This document shows, piece after piece, positions 8,468-18,668 of a DNA stretch of 64,000 nt; the first letter of the stretch is position 1; each line of letters begins with the position of its first letter. The notes under the pieces are model-generated. The model was not told where the DNA came from, made no database searches, and saw only the letters and a program-made list of their open reading frames with translations. The translations under genes were made by a program, and so were the position numbers. The DNA is from Bog-793 sp963785415 (GTDB lineage: Bacteria > Actinomycetota > Acidimicrobiia > Acidimicrobiales > Bog-793): assembly GCA_963785415.1 (NCBI GenBank), contig CAWAVB010000001.1, positions 1,426,001 through 1,490,000 on the forward strand, written 5' to 3'.

Positions 8468-9357
8468 TTCGTCTTCGACGGCGGCGCGAGGCGGGCCCAG
8501 ATGATCCGCGACATCCCCTCGATCGTCGCGATCCCGTAGCCCTCGGTCGGGTTCTCGTTGGTGAGGACGGAGACGAGGTAGGACCGGCCCTCGCCGTTCA
8601 CGTAGCCGATGCTGTTGATCTGCCAGTTGCCTTGGACGATCGGGACCCAGCCGTTCTTCAGGGCGACCGTCACTCCGGCCGGCGGCCCGGCGCACACACC
8701 CCACCGGTCGTACGGGATCACGTTCTCCATGAGACGGACCTCGTAGGCACGCGACGCCGCGTCTAAGAGGCCGTTCGGCAGGACCACGTGCTCGAGGAGG
8801 CGGATCTGGTCGAGCGCCGTCGTCATCGTCTCGCCCCAGTAGCCCTCGGCGTTCGGTGTCGTGTCGGAGAGCCCGGCGAGCGAGTTGAAACGCGCGATCG
8901 CCGACGGTCCGCCGACCTCGTTCCACAAATCTGTCGCGTCGTCGTTGTCGCTCTCCTCGATCATCCCTGTGGCGAGCGACTCGTCGTCGGCGTCGAGCGG
9001 TGTCGACGTCGCCTGCTCCTCGTGGAGCAGCGTGGCGAGGATGTCGACTTTCACGATGCTCGCCGTCTGCTCTCTGATCCCGGCGCGGTACAGGTCGAGC
9101 CGGTCGTCGACGAGGTCGTAGATCGCGGCCGTGATGTCGCCGTACCGGCCGCGCAGGTAGGCCCGCATCGCCGGCGAGGCAAGTGGATTGGCCGTGGCGG
9201 CGACGGCCGTGGCGTAACGACCGCCGACGGCCGTCGGGCGTTCCGTCGCCTGCGACGAGGACACGGCGGTCCCGGAGGCCGCCGACACGGCGAGCAGCGC
9301 CGCCGCGACCGTCGCGGCCCGACGAAAGACCCTCGGCCAAAAGACCTGACCCGTCAT
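8464..9357 (-). CDS. Secreted serine hydrolase of the class A beta-lactamase fold
   Basis: 297-aa exported protein with an N-terminal signal sequence (residues about 10-30). Three PBP/beta-lactamase motifs are in order: SIVK (100-103, nucleophile Ser100), SDN (136-138) and KNGW (234-237, in place of KTG). I see no ExxLN omega-loop motif carrying the deacylating Glu of true class A beta-lactamases; the region reads TPNAEGYWGETMTT. It may therefore be a peptidase-like or low-turnover homologue rather than a resistance enzyme. A GAGGGG ribosome site precedes the ATG. Monocistronic. Confidence 0.75.
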   Translation of the reverse strand: MTGQVFWPRVFRRAATVAAALLAVSAASGTAVSSSQATERPTAVGGRYATAVAATANPLASPAMRAYLRGRYGDITAAIYDLVDDRLDLYRAGIREQTASIVKVDILATLLHEEQATSTPLDADDESLATGMIEESDNDDATDLWNEVGGPSAIARFNSLAGLSDTTPNAEGYWGETMTTALDQIRLLEHVVLPNGLLDAASRAYEVRLMENVIPYDRWGVCAGPPAGVTVALKNGWVPIVQGNWQINSIGYVNGEGRSYLVSVLTNENPTEGYGIATIEGMSRIIWARLAPPSKTK

Positions 9358-9451
9358 CTGCGACCCCTCACTCGGCGCCTCGCCGTACTTGTTAGCAGAC
9401 GCCGGGCATCGCGCCCACCGTCAGTCGGGGTCCTCCGGTCGCGGCCTGCGC

Positions 9452-10942
9452 TCAGGCGAGGGCGACTTCCCCGGCGCGGAGCGGCGCGGGCAGGTCGGTC
9501 GCGCCCATCAGGTAGGCGTCGACCGCAGCCGCGGCGGACCTGCCCTCGGCGAGCGCCCAGACCACAAGGCTCTGGCCCCTCGCCATGTCACCGCAGGCGA
9601 AGACGCCCTCCGCGCTTGTCATGTAGCCGGAGTCGACCGCGACGTTCTGGCGCTCGTTGAGGGCGAGGCCGAGCTCGCCCACGATACCGTTCCGCTCCGG
9701 GCCGACGAAACCGAGCGCCAGCAGCACAAGATCGGCCGGGATCTCCTTGCGGGTGCCGTCCACGGGCTCGAAGCGCCCGTCGGCGAGGCGTACCGCGTCC
9801 AGGACGAGCGCCGCGACCTCGCCTCCCCCGCCGTCGCGGAACGACGAGGTGCCAAGCGAGTAGAGCCGCTCGCCGCCCTCCTCGTGCGCGGGGCCGAGGT
9901 GCAAGGTGCGTGGCCAGGTCGGCCAGGGGTTGTCCGACGCGCGTTCGGGCGGCGGCTCGGGGAGGATCTCGATCTGGGTGACGGATGCCGCGCCCTGGCG
10001 ATGCACGGTGCCCAGGCAGTCGGCCCCGGTGTCACCGCCGCCGAGGATGACGACGCGCCGTCCCGCGGCGTCGATCGGCGGCGCGGCGAGAGTGCCCTCG
10101 GCTACGAGATTGGCGCCTTTGAGGAAGTCCATCGCGAAGTGGATGCCCGCGAGCTCACGTCCGGGGACGGGCAGGTCGCGCGGTTTCGTCGAGCCGACCG
10201 CGAGCACGACGGCGTCGTGGGTGGCCCGCAGCCGCGCCGCCGAGATCACCTGGGCGTCGGGCGCGGACGCCCCGGGGACCTCGCCGAGGGACCCCTCGCC
10301 GACCGCGGTTCGCACGACGAAACGCGTCCCTTCGGCCTTCATCTGGGCGAGGCGGCGGTCGATCACCGCCTTCTCGAGCTTGAACGCCGGCACCCCGTAA
10401 CGGACGAGACCGCCGATGCGCTCCGCCCGCTCGTAGACGGTGACCTCGTGACCGGCCCGGGTCAGCTGCTGGGCGGCGGCGAGGCCCGCGGGTCCCGACC
10501 CGACGACGGCGACGCGCTTGCCCGTCGACGGCGACAGCTGTTGCGGCCGGAGATCCGCAGTCACCCACTCGGAGATCTCGAACTCGACCTGTTTGATCGC
10601 CACCGCGTCGGCGTTGATGCCGAGGACGCACGAGCCTTCGCAGGGGGCGGGGCACAGCCGCCCCGTGAACTCCGGGAAGTTATTCGTCGCGTGCAGGCGT
10701 TCGGCGGCAGCCGCCATGTCCTCGCGCCAGACGAGGTCGTTCCACTCGGGGATGAGGTTCCCGAGCGGGCAGCCCTGGTGGCAGAACGGGATCCCGCAGT
10801 CCATGCAGCGCGCCGCCTGGACGCGCAACCGGTCGCCCGGGAACGGCAGGTAGACCTCCCGCCAGTCGCGGACGCGCTCGTCGACGGGCCGTCGCGTCGG
10901 TCCCTGGCGCTCGAACTTGATGAAACCGCGGGGGTCAGCCAT
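9452..10942 (-). CDS. gltD: Glutamate synthase [NADPH] small (beta) subunit
   Basis: Delivers electrons from NADPH through FAD and 4Fe-4S clusters to GltB, making glutamate from glutamine and 2-oxoglutarate. The 496-aa protein has the N-terminal cluster motifs CMDCGIPFC-x3-C and CPAPCEGSC, the FAD site VVGSGPAGLAAAQQL and the NADPH site VVILGGGDTGADCLG. The ATG start overlaps the end of gltB by 8 nt, so the two subunits are co-translated. Last gene of an amt-gltB-gltD cluster. Confidence 0.96.
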   Translation of the reverse strand: MADPRGFIKFERQGPTRRPVDERVRDWREVYLPFPGDRLRVQAARCMDCGIPFCHQGCPLGNLIPEWNDLVWREDMAAAAERLHATNNFPEFTGRLCPAPCEGSCVLGINADAVAIKQVEFEISEWVTADLRPQQLSPSTGKRVAVVGSGPAGLAAAQQLTRAGHEVTVYERAERIGGLVRYGVPAFKLEKAVIDRRLAQMKAEGTRFVVRTAVGEGSLGEVPGASAPDAQVISAARLRATHDAVVLAVGSTKPRDLPVPGRELAGIHFAMDFLKGANLVAEGTLAAPPIDAAGRRVVILGGGDTGADCLGTVHRQGAASVTQIEILPEPPPERASDNPWPTWPRTLHLGPAHEEGGERLYSLGTSSFRDGGGGEVAALVLDAVRLADGRFEPVDGTRKEIPADLVLLALGFVGPERNGIVGELGLALNERQNVAVDSGYMTSAEGVFACGDMARGQSLVVWALAEGRSAAAAVDAYLMGATDLPAPLRAGEVALA

Positions 10943-13900
10943 GGGCGGCCGCCATCACCGCGTCGTCGACCGACTCGCCCCGGGCGATCGCCAGGCGGGT
11001 CGCCTCGAGCACCCGGCGGTAGTCGATCGGCATGACCTTCTTGAACCTCTCGAGCGCCGCCGGCATGGCGTCGAGGATGCGCCCGGCGAGCTGCGAGCCG
11101 GTGAGCGCCCGGTGGCGCCCGATCACCTCGGTGAGGAACGCCCGGTCCTCGTCGTCGAGCGCGTCGAGGTCGACCATCTGCCGGTTGAGCCGCCGGTCGA
11201 GCCGGTCGCCCGGGTCGTAGACGTAGGCGACGCCTCCCGACATGCCCGCGGCGAAGTTGCGGCCGGTCGGCCCGAGCACGACGGCCCGCCCTCCGGTCAT
11301 GTACTCGCACCCGTGGTCGCCGACGCCTTCGACGACCGCGGTCGCGCCGGAGTTGCGGACGCAGAAGCGTTCGCCGACCTGTCCCGAGATGAACAGTTCA
11401 CCCCCGGTCGCCCCGTAGGCGCAGACGTTGCCGGCGATGATGTTCTCCTCGGCGACGAAGCCGGCGCCGACGGGCGGGCGGACGACGACGGTGCCGCCGG
11501 ACAGGCCTTTGGCGAGGTAGTCGTTCGTGTCGCCAAAAAGGACGATCTCGACGCCCCGCGGGATGAACGCGCCGAAGCTCTGGCCGCCGGATCCCGACAG
11601 CGTGATCTCGATCGTGCCCGGTGGCAGTCCCGCGCCGCCGTAGCGCCGGGTCACCTCGGCTCCGAGCATCGTCCCGACGGTGCGGTGGACGTTGCGCACC
11701 GGGAGGGCGATCCGGACCGGCTGTCCGTTCTCGAGGGCCGGCCGCGCCAGTTCGATGAGCTCGTTGTCGAGGGCCCGGTCGAGGCCGTGGTCTTGGGCGC
11801 GCACCCGGTGCAGCTCGGTGGTGCCGAGCTGCGGCTCGACCCGGCAAAGCAGCGGCGACAGGTCGAGCCCGGCCGCCTTCCAGTGCCGGACGGCGGGTTC
11901 GACGTCGAGGCACTCGACGTGGCCGACGGCCTCGTCGAGTGTGCGGAAGCCCAGCTCGGCGAGGTACTCCCGCACCTCGGCGGCGAGGAACCGGAAGAAG
12001 TTCTCGACGTGCTCCGGGCGCCCGGCGAAGCGCTTGCGCAGTTCCGGGTTCTGGGTCGCGATCCCGACCGGGCACGTGTCGAGATGGCAGGCGCGCATCA
12101 TCACGCAACCGAGCACGACGAGAGGCGCCGTCCCGAAGCCGAACTCCTCGGCACCGAGCAGCGCGCCGACGATGACGTCGCGGCCCGTCTTCATCTGGCC
12201 GTCGACCTGGACGACGATGCGGTCGCGCAACGCGTTGCGCACGAGCGTCTGCTGGGTCTCGGCGAGCCCGAGCTCCCACGGTGCCCCGGCGTGCTTGATC
12301 GAGGTGAGCGGCGACGCCCCGGTGCCGCCGTCTTCCCCGGAGATGAGCACGACGTCGGCGTGCGCCTTGGCGACACCCGCGGCGACCGTCCCGACGCCGA
12401 CCTCGGCGACGAGCTTCACGTGGATCCGGGCCCGGTTGTTGGCGTTTTTCAGGTCGTGGATGAGCTGGGCGAGGTCTTCGATCGAGTAGATGTCGTGGTG
12501 CGGCGGGGGCGAGATCAGCCCGACACCAGGCGTCGAGTACCGGGTCTTGGCGATCCAGGGGTAGACCTTCGGGCCGGGCAGCTGGCCGCCCTCGCCGGGC
12601 TTGGCGCCCTGGGCCATCTTGATCTGCAAGTCGTCGGCGTTCGTCAGGTACTCGCTCGTCACCCCGAAACGCCCCGAGGCGACCTGCTTCGTCGCCGACC
12701 GGCGCGAGTCGCCGTTCGGGTCGGGCACGTAGCGCGACGGGTCCTCGCCGCCCTCGCCGGAGTTCGACCGGGCCCCGAGGCGGTTCATCGCGACGGCGAG
12801 CGTCTCGTGCGCCTCCGACGAGATCGAGCCGTAGGACATCGCGCCCGTCGCGAAGTGCCTGATGATCGACTCCACCGGTTCGACCTCGTCGAGCGGGACC
12901 GGCGGGAGCAGCGACGCCTCTCCCGTTCTCAGCCGCAGCAGCCCGCGCAACGTCGCCAGCTTCTCGGACTGGTCGTCGACGAGGCGCGTGTACTGCTTGA
13001 AGATCCGGTAGTCGTTCGCCCGCGTCGCCTGCTGGAGCTTGAACACGGTCGCCGGGTTGAACAGATGGTGCTCGCCGTCACGGCGCCAGTGGTAGTCGCC
13101 GCCGGTCTCGATCTCGCGATGGGCGAGCTCGCCCTCGCGACTCCCAAAGGCGAAGTGGTGCCGGCGGGCGACCTCCTCGGCCACGACGTCGAGGCCGACC
13201 CCGCCGAGCTTGCTCGTCGTGCCCGTGAAGTAGCGGTCGACGAGCCCCCCGTCGAGGCCGATCGCCTCGAAGACCTGGGCGCCGGTGTACGAGGCGATCG
13301 TCGAGATGCCCATCTTCGACATCACCTTCAATACGCCCTTGCCGGCGGCCTTCACGTAGTTCGCCACGGCCCGCCGCTCCGGAAGCTCGATCACGCCGCG
13401 CCGCGCCATGTCGACGACGGAGTCGACCGCGAGGTACGGGTTGACGGCGGCCGCCCCGTAGCTCACGAGCAGCGCCATGTGGTGCGTCTCCCGGGCGTCG
13501 CCGGACTCGACGATCAGCCCGGCGCGGGCGCGGGCCTTCTCACGCACGAGGTGCTGGTGCACCGCCGAGACGAGCAGGAGCGACGGGATCGGCGCGAGCT
13601 CGGCGCTGGCGTGGCGGTCGGAGAGGACAACGACGTTCGCGCCGGCGTCGATCGCCGCGACGACCTCGGCGCAGATCTTCTCGAGCGCCCGTTTCAGCGC
13701 CGCGCCGCCCCCAGCCACCTCGTAGAGGCCGTCGGCGACGAAGGACTTGAACCCGGGCGTCTCGCCGTGCTCGTTCACGTAGATGAGCTTCGCGAGGTCG
13801 TCGTTCGAGATGATCGGGAACCCGACGGTGATCTGGCGCGCCGATTGCGGCGTGGGCTCGAGCAGGTTCTGCTCGGGGCCGATCGTCGCCGAGAGCGATG

Positions 13901-15524
13901 TGACGAGCTCCTCGCGGATCGCGTCGAGCGGCGGGTTCGTGACCTGGGCGAAGAGTTGGGAGAAGTACTCGAACAAAAGCCGCGGACGGTCCGAGAGCAC
14001 GGCGATCGGCGTGTCCGAGCCCATCGAACCGGTGGGCTCGAGACCCGTGCGCGCCATCGGTGCGACGATCACCCGCAGCTCCTCGTCGGTGAACCCGAAG
14101 AGGCGCTGCTGGCACACGAGCGAGCCGTGCATCGGCACGAGCATCTCGCGATGCGGCAGGTGATCGATCCGGACGAGGTTGTCGGCGAGCCACTCGGCGT
14201 AGGGATGCTGCGCGGCGAGCTCCTCTTTCACCTCGGCGTCGTCGACGATCCGGCCGCTCCCGGTGTCGACGAGGAAGATCCGCCCCGGCTGCAGGCGGCC
14301 CTTGCGCACGATCCGGGACGGGTCGACGTCGAGCACGCCCACCTCGGAGGCCATCACGACGAGGCCGTCGGCGGTCACCCAGTAGCGCGCCGGGCGGAGC
14401 CCGTTGCGGTCGAGCGTCGCGCCGATGAGCGTCCCGTCGGTGAAGACCATCGCCGCGGGCCCGTCCCAGGGCTCCATGACGCAGCCGTGGTAGCGGTAGA
14501 AGGCCTTGCGCGCCGGGTCCATCTCGGTGTGGTTCTCCCAGGCCTCCGGGATCATCATCAACAGCGCGTGCGGCAACGACCGCCCGCCGAGGTTGAGTAG
14601 TTCCAGCACCTCGTCGAACGTCGCCGAGTCGCTCGCGCCCGGGGTGACGATCGGCAGCAGCCGCTCGATGTCGCCGGGCAGAAGATCGCTTTTCAGCTGG
14701 GCCTCGCGGGCGCGCATCCAGTTGCGGTTGCCCTGCACGGTGTTGATCTCGCCGTTGTGGGCGATCAGCCGGTAGGGATGGGCGAGCGACCAGGACGGGA
14801 AGGTGTTCGTCGAGAAGCGGGCGTGCACGAGGGCGAGGGCGCTCGCGAACCGCGGGTCCGACAAGTCGGGGAACACCCGGCGCAGCTGGACCGAGGAGAG
14901 CATCCCTTTGTAGATGAAGATCCGCGCCGAGAGCGACGGGAAGTAGCAGTCGCCGTGCGCGTGCTCGACGCGCTTGCGCAGCGCGTACACGACGCGCTCG
15001 AGCTCGAGGTCGGCGAGACCCGGACGCGATCCCGCCGGGTCGGAGGCCACGAAGACCTGCCAGAAGCTGGGGGCCATGGCGCCAGCGGTCGCGCCGGCCG
15101 CGGCGAGCTCGACGGGGACCTCGCGCCAGGAAAGGACCGCCAGCCCCTCCTCGGCGGCGAGGCGCGCGACCTCGTCCTTCAGCTCGTCGACACGTCCGGG
15201 GTCGCGCGGCATAAAGGCGATCCCGCTCGCGTACGAACCGACGGGCGGGAGCGCGACGCCGGCGACGGCACGGAAGAACGCGTCCGGCATCTGCACGGTG
15301 ATCCCGGCCCCGTCGCCGGTCTCGGGGTCGGCCCCGAACGCGCCGCGATGGGCGAGGTTCTCCAGTGCGGTGAGGGCGAGCTCAACGACCTCGTGGTTCG
15401 GGCCCCGCCCGAGTTGCGCGACGAACCCGATCCCGCAGGCGTCGTGCTCAAAGCGCGGGTCGTAAAGGCCCTGTTCGGTCTTGGCTTCGTTCACATCGAT
15501 CCGTTTTTCTGTAGGCGGCAGCAC
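10935..15524 (-). CDS. gltB: Glutamate synthase large (alpha) subunit
   Basis: 1529-aa amidotransferase. After removal of a short propeptide the catalytic Cys30 (HDACGIGFVAQLG) becomes the N-terminus of the glutaminase domain. The central FMN domain contains GEGGEDPSRY and the 3Fe-4S cysteines in MMRACHLDTCPVGIATQ. The C-terminal beta-helix domain is rich in glycine. GTG 15524 is the longest start; a second GTG (codon 11, 15494) is possible and neither has a clear ribosome site. A TAAGAT box (minus strand, 15572-15577) could be a separate promoter between amt and gltB. Confidence 0.96.
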   Translation of the reverse strand: MLPPTEKRIDVNEAKTEQGLYDPRFEHDACGIGFVAQLGRGPNHEVVELALTALENLAHRGAFGADPETGDGAGITVQMPDAFFRAVAGVALPPVGSYASGIAFMPRDPGRVDELKDEVARLAAEEGLAVLSWREVPVELAAAGATAGAMAPSFWQVFVASDPAGSRPGLADLELERVVYALRKRVEHAHGDCYFPSLSARIFIYKGMLSSVQLRRVFPDLSDPRFASALALVHARFSTNTFPSWSLAHPYRLIAHNGEINTVQGNRNWMRAREAQLKSDLLPGDIERLLPIVTPGASDSATFDEVLELLNLGGRSLPHALLMMIPEAWENHTEMDPARKAFYRYHGCVMEPWDGPAAMVFTDGTLIGATLDRNGLRPARYWVTADGLVVMASEVGVLDVDPSRIVRKGRLQPGRIFLVDTGSGRIVDDAEVKEELAAQHPYAEWLADNLVRIDHLPHREMLVPMHGSLVCQQRLFGFTDEELRVIVAPMARTGLEPTGSMGSDTPIAVLSDRPRLLFEYFSQLFAQVTNPPLDAIREELVTSLSATIGPEQNLLEPTPQSARQITVGFPIISNDDLAKLIYVNEHGETPGFKSFVADGLYEVAGGGAALKRALEKICAEVVAAIDAGANVVVLSDRHASAELAPIPSLLLVSAVHQHLVREKARARAGLIVESGDARETHHMALLVSYGAAAVNPYLAVDSVVDMARRGVIELPERRAVANYVKAAGKGVLKVMSKMGISTIASYTGAQVFEAIGLDGGLVDRYFTGTTSKLGGVGLDVVAEEVARRHHFAFGSREGELAHREIETGGDYHWRRDGEHHLFNPATVFKLQQATRANDYRIFKQYTRLVDDQSEKLATLRGLLRLRTGEASLLPPVPLDEVEPVESIIRHFATGAMSYGSISSEAHETLAVAMNRLGARSNSGEGGEDPSRYVPDPNGDSRRSATKQVASGRFGVTSEYLTNADDLQIKMAQGAKPGEGGQLPGPKVYPWIAKTRYSTPGVGLISPPPHHDIYSIEDLAQLIHDLKNANNRARIHVKLVAEVGVGTVAAGVAKAHADVVLISGEDGGTGASPLTSIKHAGAPWELGLAETQQTLVRNALRDRIVVQVDGQMKTGRDVIVGALLGAEEFGFGTAPLVVLGCVMMRACHLDTCPVGIATQNPELRKRFAGRPEHVENFFRFLAAEVREYLAELGFRTLDEAVGHVECLDVEPAVRHWKAAGLDLSPLLCRVEPQLGTTELHRVRAQDHGLDRALDNELIELARPALENGQPVRIALPVRNVHRTVGTMLGAEVTRRYGGAGLPPGTIEITLSGSGGQSFGAFIPRGVEIVLFGDTNDYLAKGLSGGTVVVRPPVGAGFVAEENIIAGNVCAYGATGGELFISGQVGERFCVRNSGATAVVEGVGDHGCEYMTGGRAVVLGPTGRNFAAGMSGGVAYVYDPGDRLDRRLNRQMVDLDALDDEDRAFLTEVIGRHRALTGSQLAGRILDAMPAALERFKKVMPIDYRRVLEATRLAIARGESVDDAVMAAAHG

Positions 15525-15740
15525 GGAGCGGAATCGCCGGGTTGCCGGGTCGCCATGGGCCGAGCAGAAGAATCTTACCGGCCGGCGTCAAAACACTCGA
15601 ATTGCGGCGGCGCCCAGGATGCGTCCCCACCTCACATCCTGGGCACCGCGGCCGGCGGGCCGACCGTCGGCCCGCCTCACCGCCCGTCTCACGACGGGTC
15701 CGAGACTTCCCACGGATCGCTGCGCACGTCCACGGGACCG

Positions 15741-17243
15741 TCACCCGCTCCCGCTCCCGTTCCCGTCCCCACTCCCGTTCCCGTCCCCACTCCCGTTGTG
15801 GCCGTTGATCGAACGCGGCTCCTCCGGCGCCCCGACGCCGCCCGCGCTGACGGGCAGCGACTCACCGGTGAGCGCAATGCCACGCCCGTCGGAGATCATC
15901 TGCAACAGGCGTTCGTCGTCGACCGAGAGGTCCACGTACTCGCCGTGCACCGCGAGGTCGCCGATCGTCAGTTCACTCTCCTTCATCCGCAACGGGATGA
16001 CGAGCCCGATGAGCTTCAACAAGATGAACGTGACGGCGCCGTCCCAGACGATGATCGTCAACGCGGCGAGGAACTGGACCCAGATGAGCCCCGGGTGACC
16101 GTAAAAGGCGCCCGCCACCCCCGACGACTTCCCGTTCGCCGAGAGGTACACGACCATCTTCGGGTCGGCGAACACCCCCGTGAGCAGCCCGCCGAACAGC
16201 CCGGCAAAGCCGTGCGTGTACACGACGCCAAGCGCGTCGTCGACCTTGCTGAACGGGCGGTGTCGAGACAGCTCATTGAAAGCGAACCAGACGAGGGACG
16301 ACGCGATCGCTCCGATGCAGAGCGCCCCCCAGCCGTTGACGTATCCGGCGGCGGGCGTGATCGCGACGAGTCCGACGATCATCCCGTTCACGGCACCCAA
16401 GAAGTTCGGCTTCTTCGGACCGAAGTGCATGTCGATGAGGACCCAGACGAGCAACGCCGTCGCGGTGCACAGGTTCGTGTTGAGCACGGCGGCCGCGGCG
16501 TTGGCGCCGGCGAAGTACGAGTCACCGCCGTTGAAGCCGTTCCATCCCAGCCAGAGCATCCCGGCGCCGACGGCGACGAGCATCAGGTTGGTCGGCGGGA
16601 AGGCGCGCCGGTCCTTGGCGAGACGGGGACCGATCACCCAGGCGGCGACGAACCCGGACACCCCGGCGGCGAGGTGGATGACATAGCCACCCGAGTAGTC
16701 GAGGGCGCCGCGGGCCGCCCAGTACCCGCCGCCCCACAGCAGCATCGCGTTCACCGTGTAAGCGCACGTCGTCCACGCCGGGACGAAGATGCACCAGGCC
16801 TTGAAGCTCATCCGCCCGAGCACGCTGCCCAAGAAAAGCAGCGGCGTGATCGCGGCGAACACGAACTGGAAGTACGCGAGGCTCGAGGTCGGGAAGTGCA
16901 GCGCCGGCATGACGCTCTTGAGGAGCGGGATGCTCGCCTGACCCTCCTCGTAGGCGTGCGACAGGATCGAGCCGGGCAGCCCGATGAACGGGCTGAGGGC
17001 CCCGTGCCAGAGATTGAAGGGGTGGCCGAAGCCCATCTCGTAGGCCCACAGCACCCAGACGACGAGGACACCCGCGAACCCGGCGAAGGCCATGAGCATC
17101 GTGTTCACGGCCCACTTCCGCTTCACGATGCCGCCGTACAGGACGGCGATGCCGGGCAGGCTCATCAATCCAACGAGGGTCGCTGCGGTCAGCTGCCACG
17201 CGTTGTCGCCCGGATTGAGCCAATGCGGGTAGGGAATCAGCAT
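15741..17243 (-). CDS. amt: Ammonium transporter Amt
   Basis: Trimeric channel for ammonium uptake, 500 aa with about 11 membrane segments. The conserved pore histidines are seen in GYVIHLAAGVSGF and YTHGFAGLFGGLL. The ATG has a strong GAGGAGG site (17248-17254). After the last membrane segment (WDGAVTFILLKLIGLVIPLR) there is a cytosolic tail of about 80 residues ending in GSGDGN repeats, longer than in enteric AmtB. Its position in front of gltB-gltD makes an ammonium uptake and assimilation cluster; I did not find a glnK. Confidence 0.95.
   Translation of the reverse strand: MLIPYPHWLNPGDNAWQLTAATLVGLMSLPGIAVLYGGIVKRKWAVNTMLMAFAGFAGVLVVWVLWAYEMGFGHPFNLWHGALSPFIGLPGSILSHAYEEGQASIPLLKSVMPALHFPTSSLAYFQFVFAAITPLLFLGSVLGRMSFKAWCIFVPAWTTCAYTVNAMLLWGGGYWAARGALDYSGGYVIHLAAGVSGFVAAWVIGPRLAKDRRAFPPTNLMLVAVGAGMLWLGWNGFNGGDSYFAGANAAAAVLNTNLCTATALLVWVLIDMHFGPKKPNFLGAVNGMIVGLVAITPAAGYVNGWGALCIGAIASSLVWFAFNELSRHRPFSKVDDALGVVYTHGFAGLFGGLLTGVFADPKMVVYLSANGKSSGVAGAFYGHPGLIWVQFLAALTIIVWDGAVTFILLKLIGLVIPLRMKESELTIGDLAVHGEYVDLSVDDERLLQMISDGRGIALTGESLPVSAGGVGAPEEPRSINGHNGSGDGNGSGDGNGSGSG
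15755..15797. repeat. 18-bp tandem repeat in the 3' end of amt
   Basis: Two perfect copies and a 7-bp start of a third copy of an 18-bp unit (first copy 15755-15772, unit TCCCGTTCCCGTCCCCAC). It encodes the in-frame GSGDGN repeat of the Amt tail, so copy number changes would keep the frame. Confidence 0.85.
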
Positions 17244-17374
17244 CCGGCCTCCTCGGTTGACGTCGGCTCAACGAGCCGGTCCGGTCGCCCAGAAGGCTAG
17301 GAAAGGCGGATTTCCTCCCTGTGGCCTCTGTGAGAAGGCTGTGTTTCCCTGATGTGAACGGCCGATGAACGGCC

Positions 17375-18406
17375 CTAGGCGCGACGGCGCCGCCGTTGCG
17401 ACGAATCGGCGAGCGCGGGGGGTTGCCAGCCGGCGTCGGCGGCCTGGAGCGTCACACCCGGCGGGACGATCTCGTCGATCCGGTCGAGCACGTCGACCCC
17501 CAAGGCGATCTCCGCCGTGGAAAGCAGTGCCTCGAGATGGTCGGGCGTGCGCGGTCCGATGATCGGCGCCGTCACCGCCGGATGCTCGAGCACGAAACCC
17601 ATGGCGAGCTCGACCAGGCTGAGCCCGGCTTCCGCGGCGACGTCTCCGAGCGCCGCGACGATCTCGAGCTTGCGCTGGTTTCCCGGGAGCGACATGTCGT
17701 AGCGGGCCGGGATCCGGCTCGCCCGGCGGCTCGTGTTCGCCTTGCCGGCGCCGAAGGACCCGGAGAGCCAGCCCCCGGCGAGTGGGCCCCACGAGATGAC
17801 GCCCAGTCCGTACTGGGCACAGACCGGGAGTACGTCGCGCTCGATGTCACGGACAAGGATCGAGTACGGCGGCTGTTCCGTGACGAAGCGCTCCCGGCCG
17901 CGCCGCTCGGCGACCCACTGCGCCTCGACGATCTCGTGAGCCGGGAAGGTCGAGTGGCCGAAATAGCGGATCTTGCCCGCACGGACGAGGTCGGTGAGCG
18001 CGCCGAGCGTCTCGTCGATCGCACAGCTGTCGTCGGGGCGGTGGATCTGGTAGAGGTCGATGTGGTCCGTGCCGAGCCGCCGCAGGCTCGCCTCGCACTC
18101 GGCGATGATCCACCGCCGCGAGTTGCCCTGCCTGTTGGGATCGTCCCCCATCGTGCCGTGGACCTTCGTGGCGAGCACGACGTCGTCACGCCGTCCGCCC
18201 GCCAGCGCCTTGGCGACGATCTCCTCCGACTCGCCCGCCGAGTAGACGTCGGCGGTGTCGATGAAGTTGATCCCGGCGTCGAGGGCGCGGTGCGCCATCC
18301 GGACGCATTCGTCGTGGTCGGTGTTGCCCCACGAGCCGAACATCATCGCCCCGAGACAGAGCGGGCTGACCCGGACGCCAGTCGTGCCGAGTACGCGGTA
18401 TTCCAT
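17375..18406 (-). CDS. Aldo/keto reductase
   Basis: 343-aa NADPH-dependent TIM-barrel oxidoreductase. Start at ATG 18406 (MEYRVLGTTGVRVSPLCLGAM, the standard family opening); the much longer open frame upstream overlaps another gene and is not real. The catalytic tetrad is visible: Asp in INFIDTADVYS with the following Tyr, Lys in VVLATKV, and His in IDLYQIHRPD. A TACGAT box (minus strand, 18413-18418) ends 6 nt before the ATG without a ribosome site, so the mRNA is probably leaderless. Substrate unknown; such enzymes often reduce toxic aldehydes. The stop is followed by a small stem GGCCG / CGGCC at 17360-17374. Confidence 0.9.
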   Translation of the reverse strand: MEYRVLGTTGVRVSPLCLGAMMFGSWGNTDHDECVRMAHRALDAGINFIDTADVYSAGESEEIVAKALAGGRRDDVVLATKVHGTMGDDPNRQGNSRRWIIAECEASLRRLGTDHIDLYQIHRPDDSCAIDETLGALTDLVRAGKIRYFGHSTFPAHEIVEAQWVAERRGRERFVTEQPPYSILVRDIERDVLPVCAQYGLGVISWGPLAGGWLSGSFGAGKANTSRRASRIPARYDMSLPGNQRKLEIVAALGDVAAEAGLSLVELAMGFVLEHPAVTAPIIGPRTPDHLEALLSTAEIALGVDVLDRIDEIVPPGVTLQAADAGWQPPALADSSQRRRRRA

Positions 18407-18668
18407 GACCCGATCGTACCGAGAGGTCGCCGAACACGACCAGGGGTTGTTCGCCCCGGCGAACGCCAGGTCCGGCGCGCCGTCCCCGCCAGGTCGGCCG
18501 CTTCCCCCGGTCGAGCCCTTGCGATAGGTGATCGGGACCGCGACCCTCGTGATCGAACGCCCTTCGACGCCGACGACCGGCTCCGGATCGTTCGCGTCCG
18601 CCGGAACGACCGCGGTCAGAGCACTCGGACGAGCCGACGCTGTCCGATCAGACAGACAGGCTCCCGGG

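Noticed and set aside
10917..14600. Very long plus-strand open frame opposite gltB (1227 codons)
   Set aside because: Antisense shadow of gltB caused by high GC content; the minus strand encodes a complete glutamate synthase.
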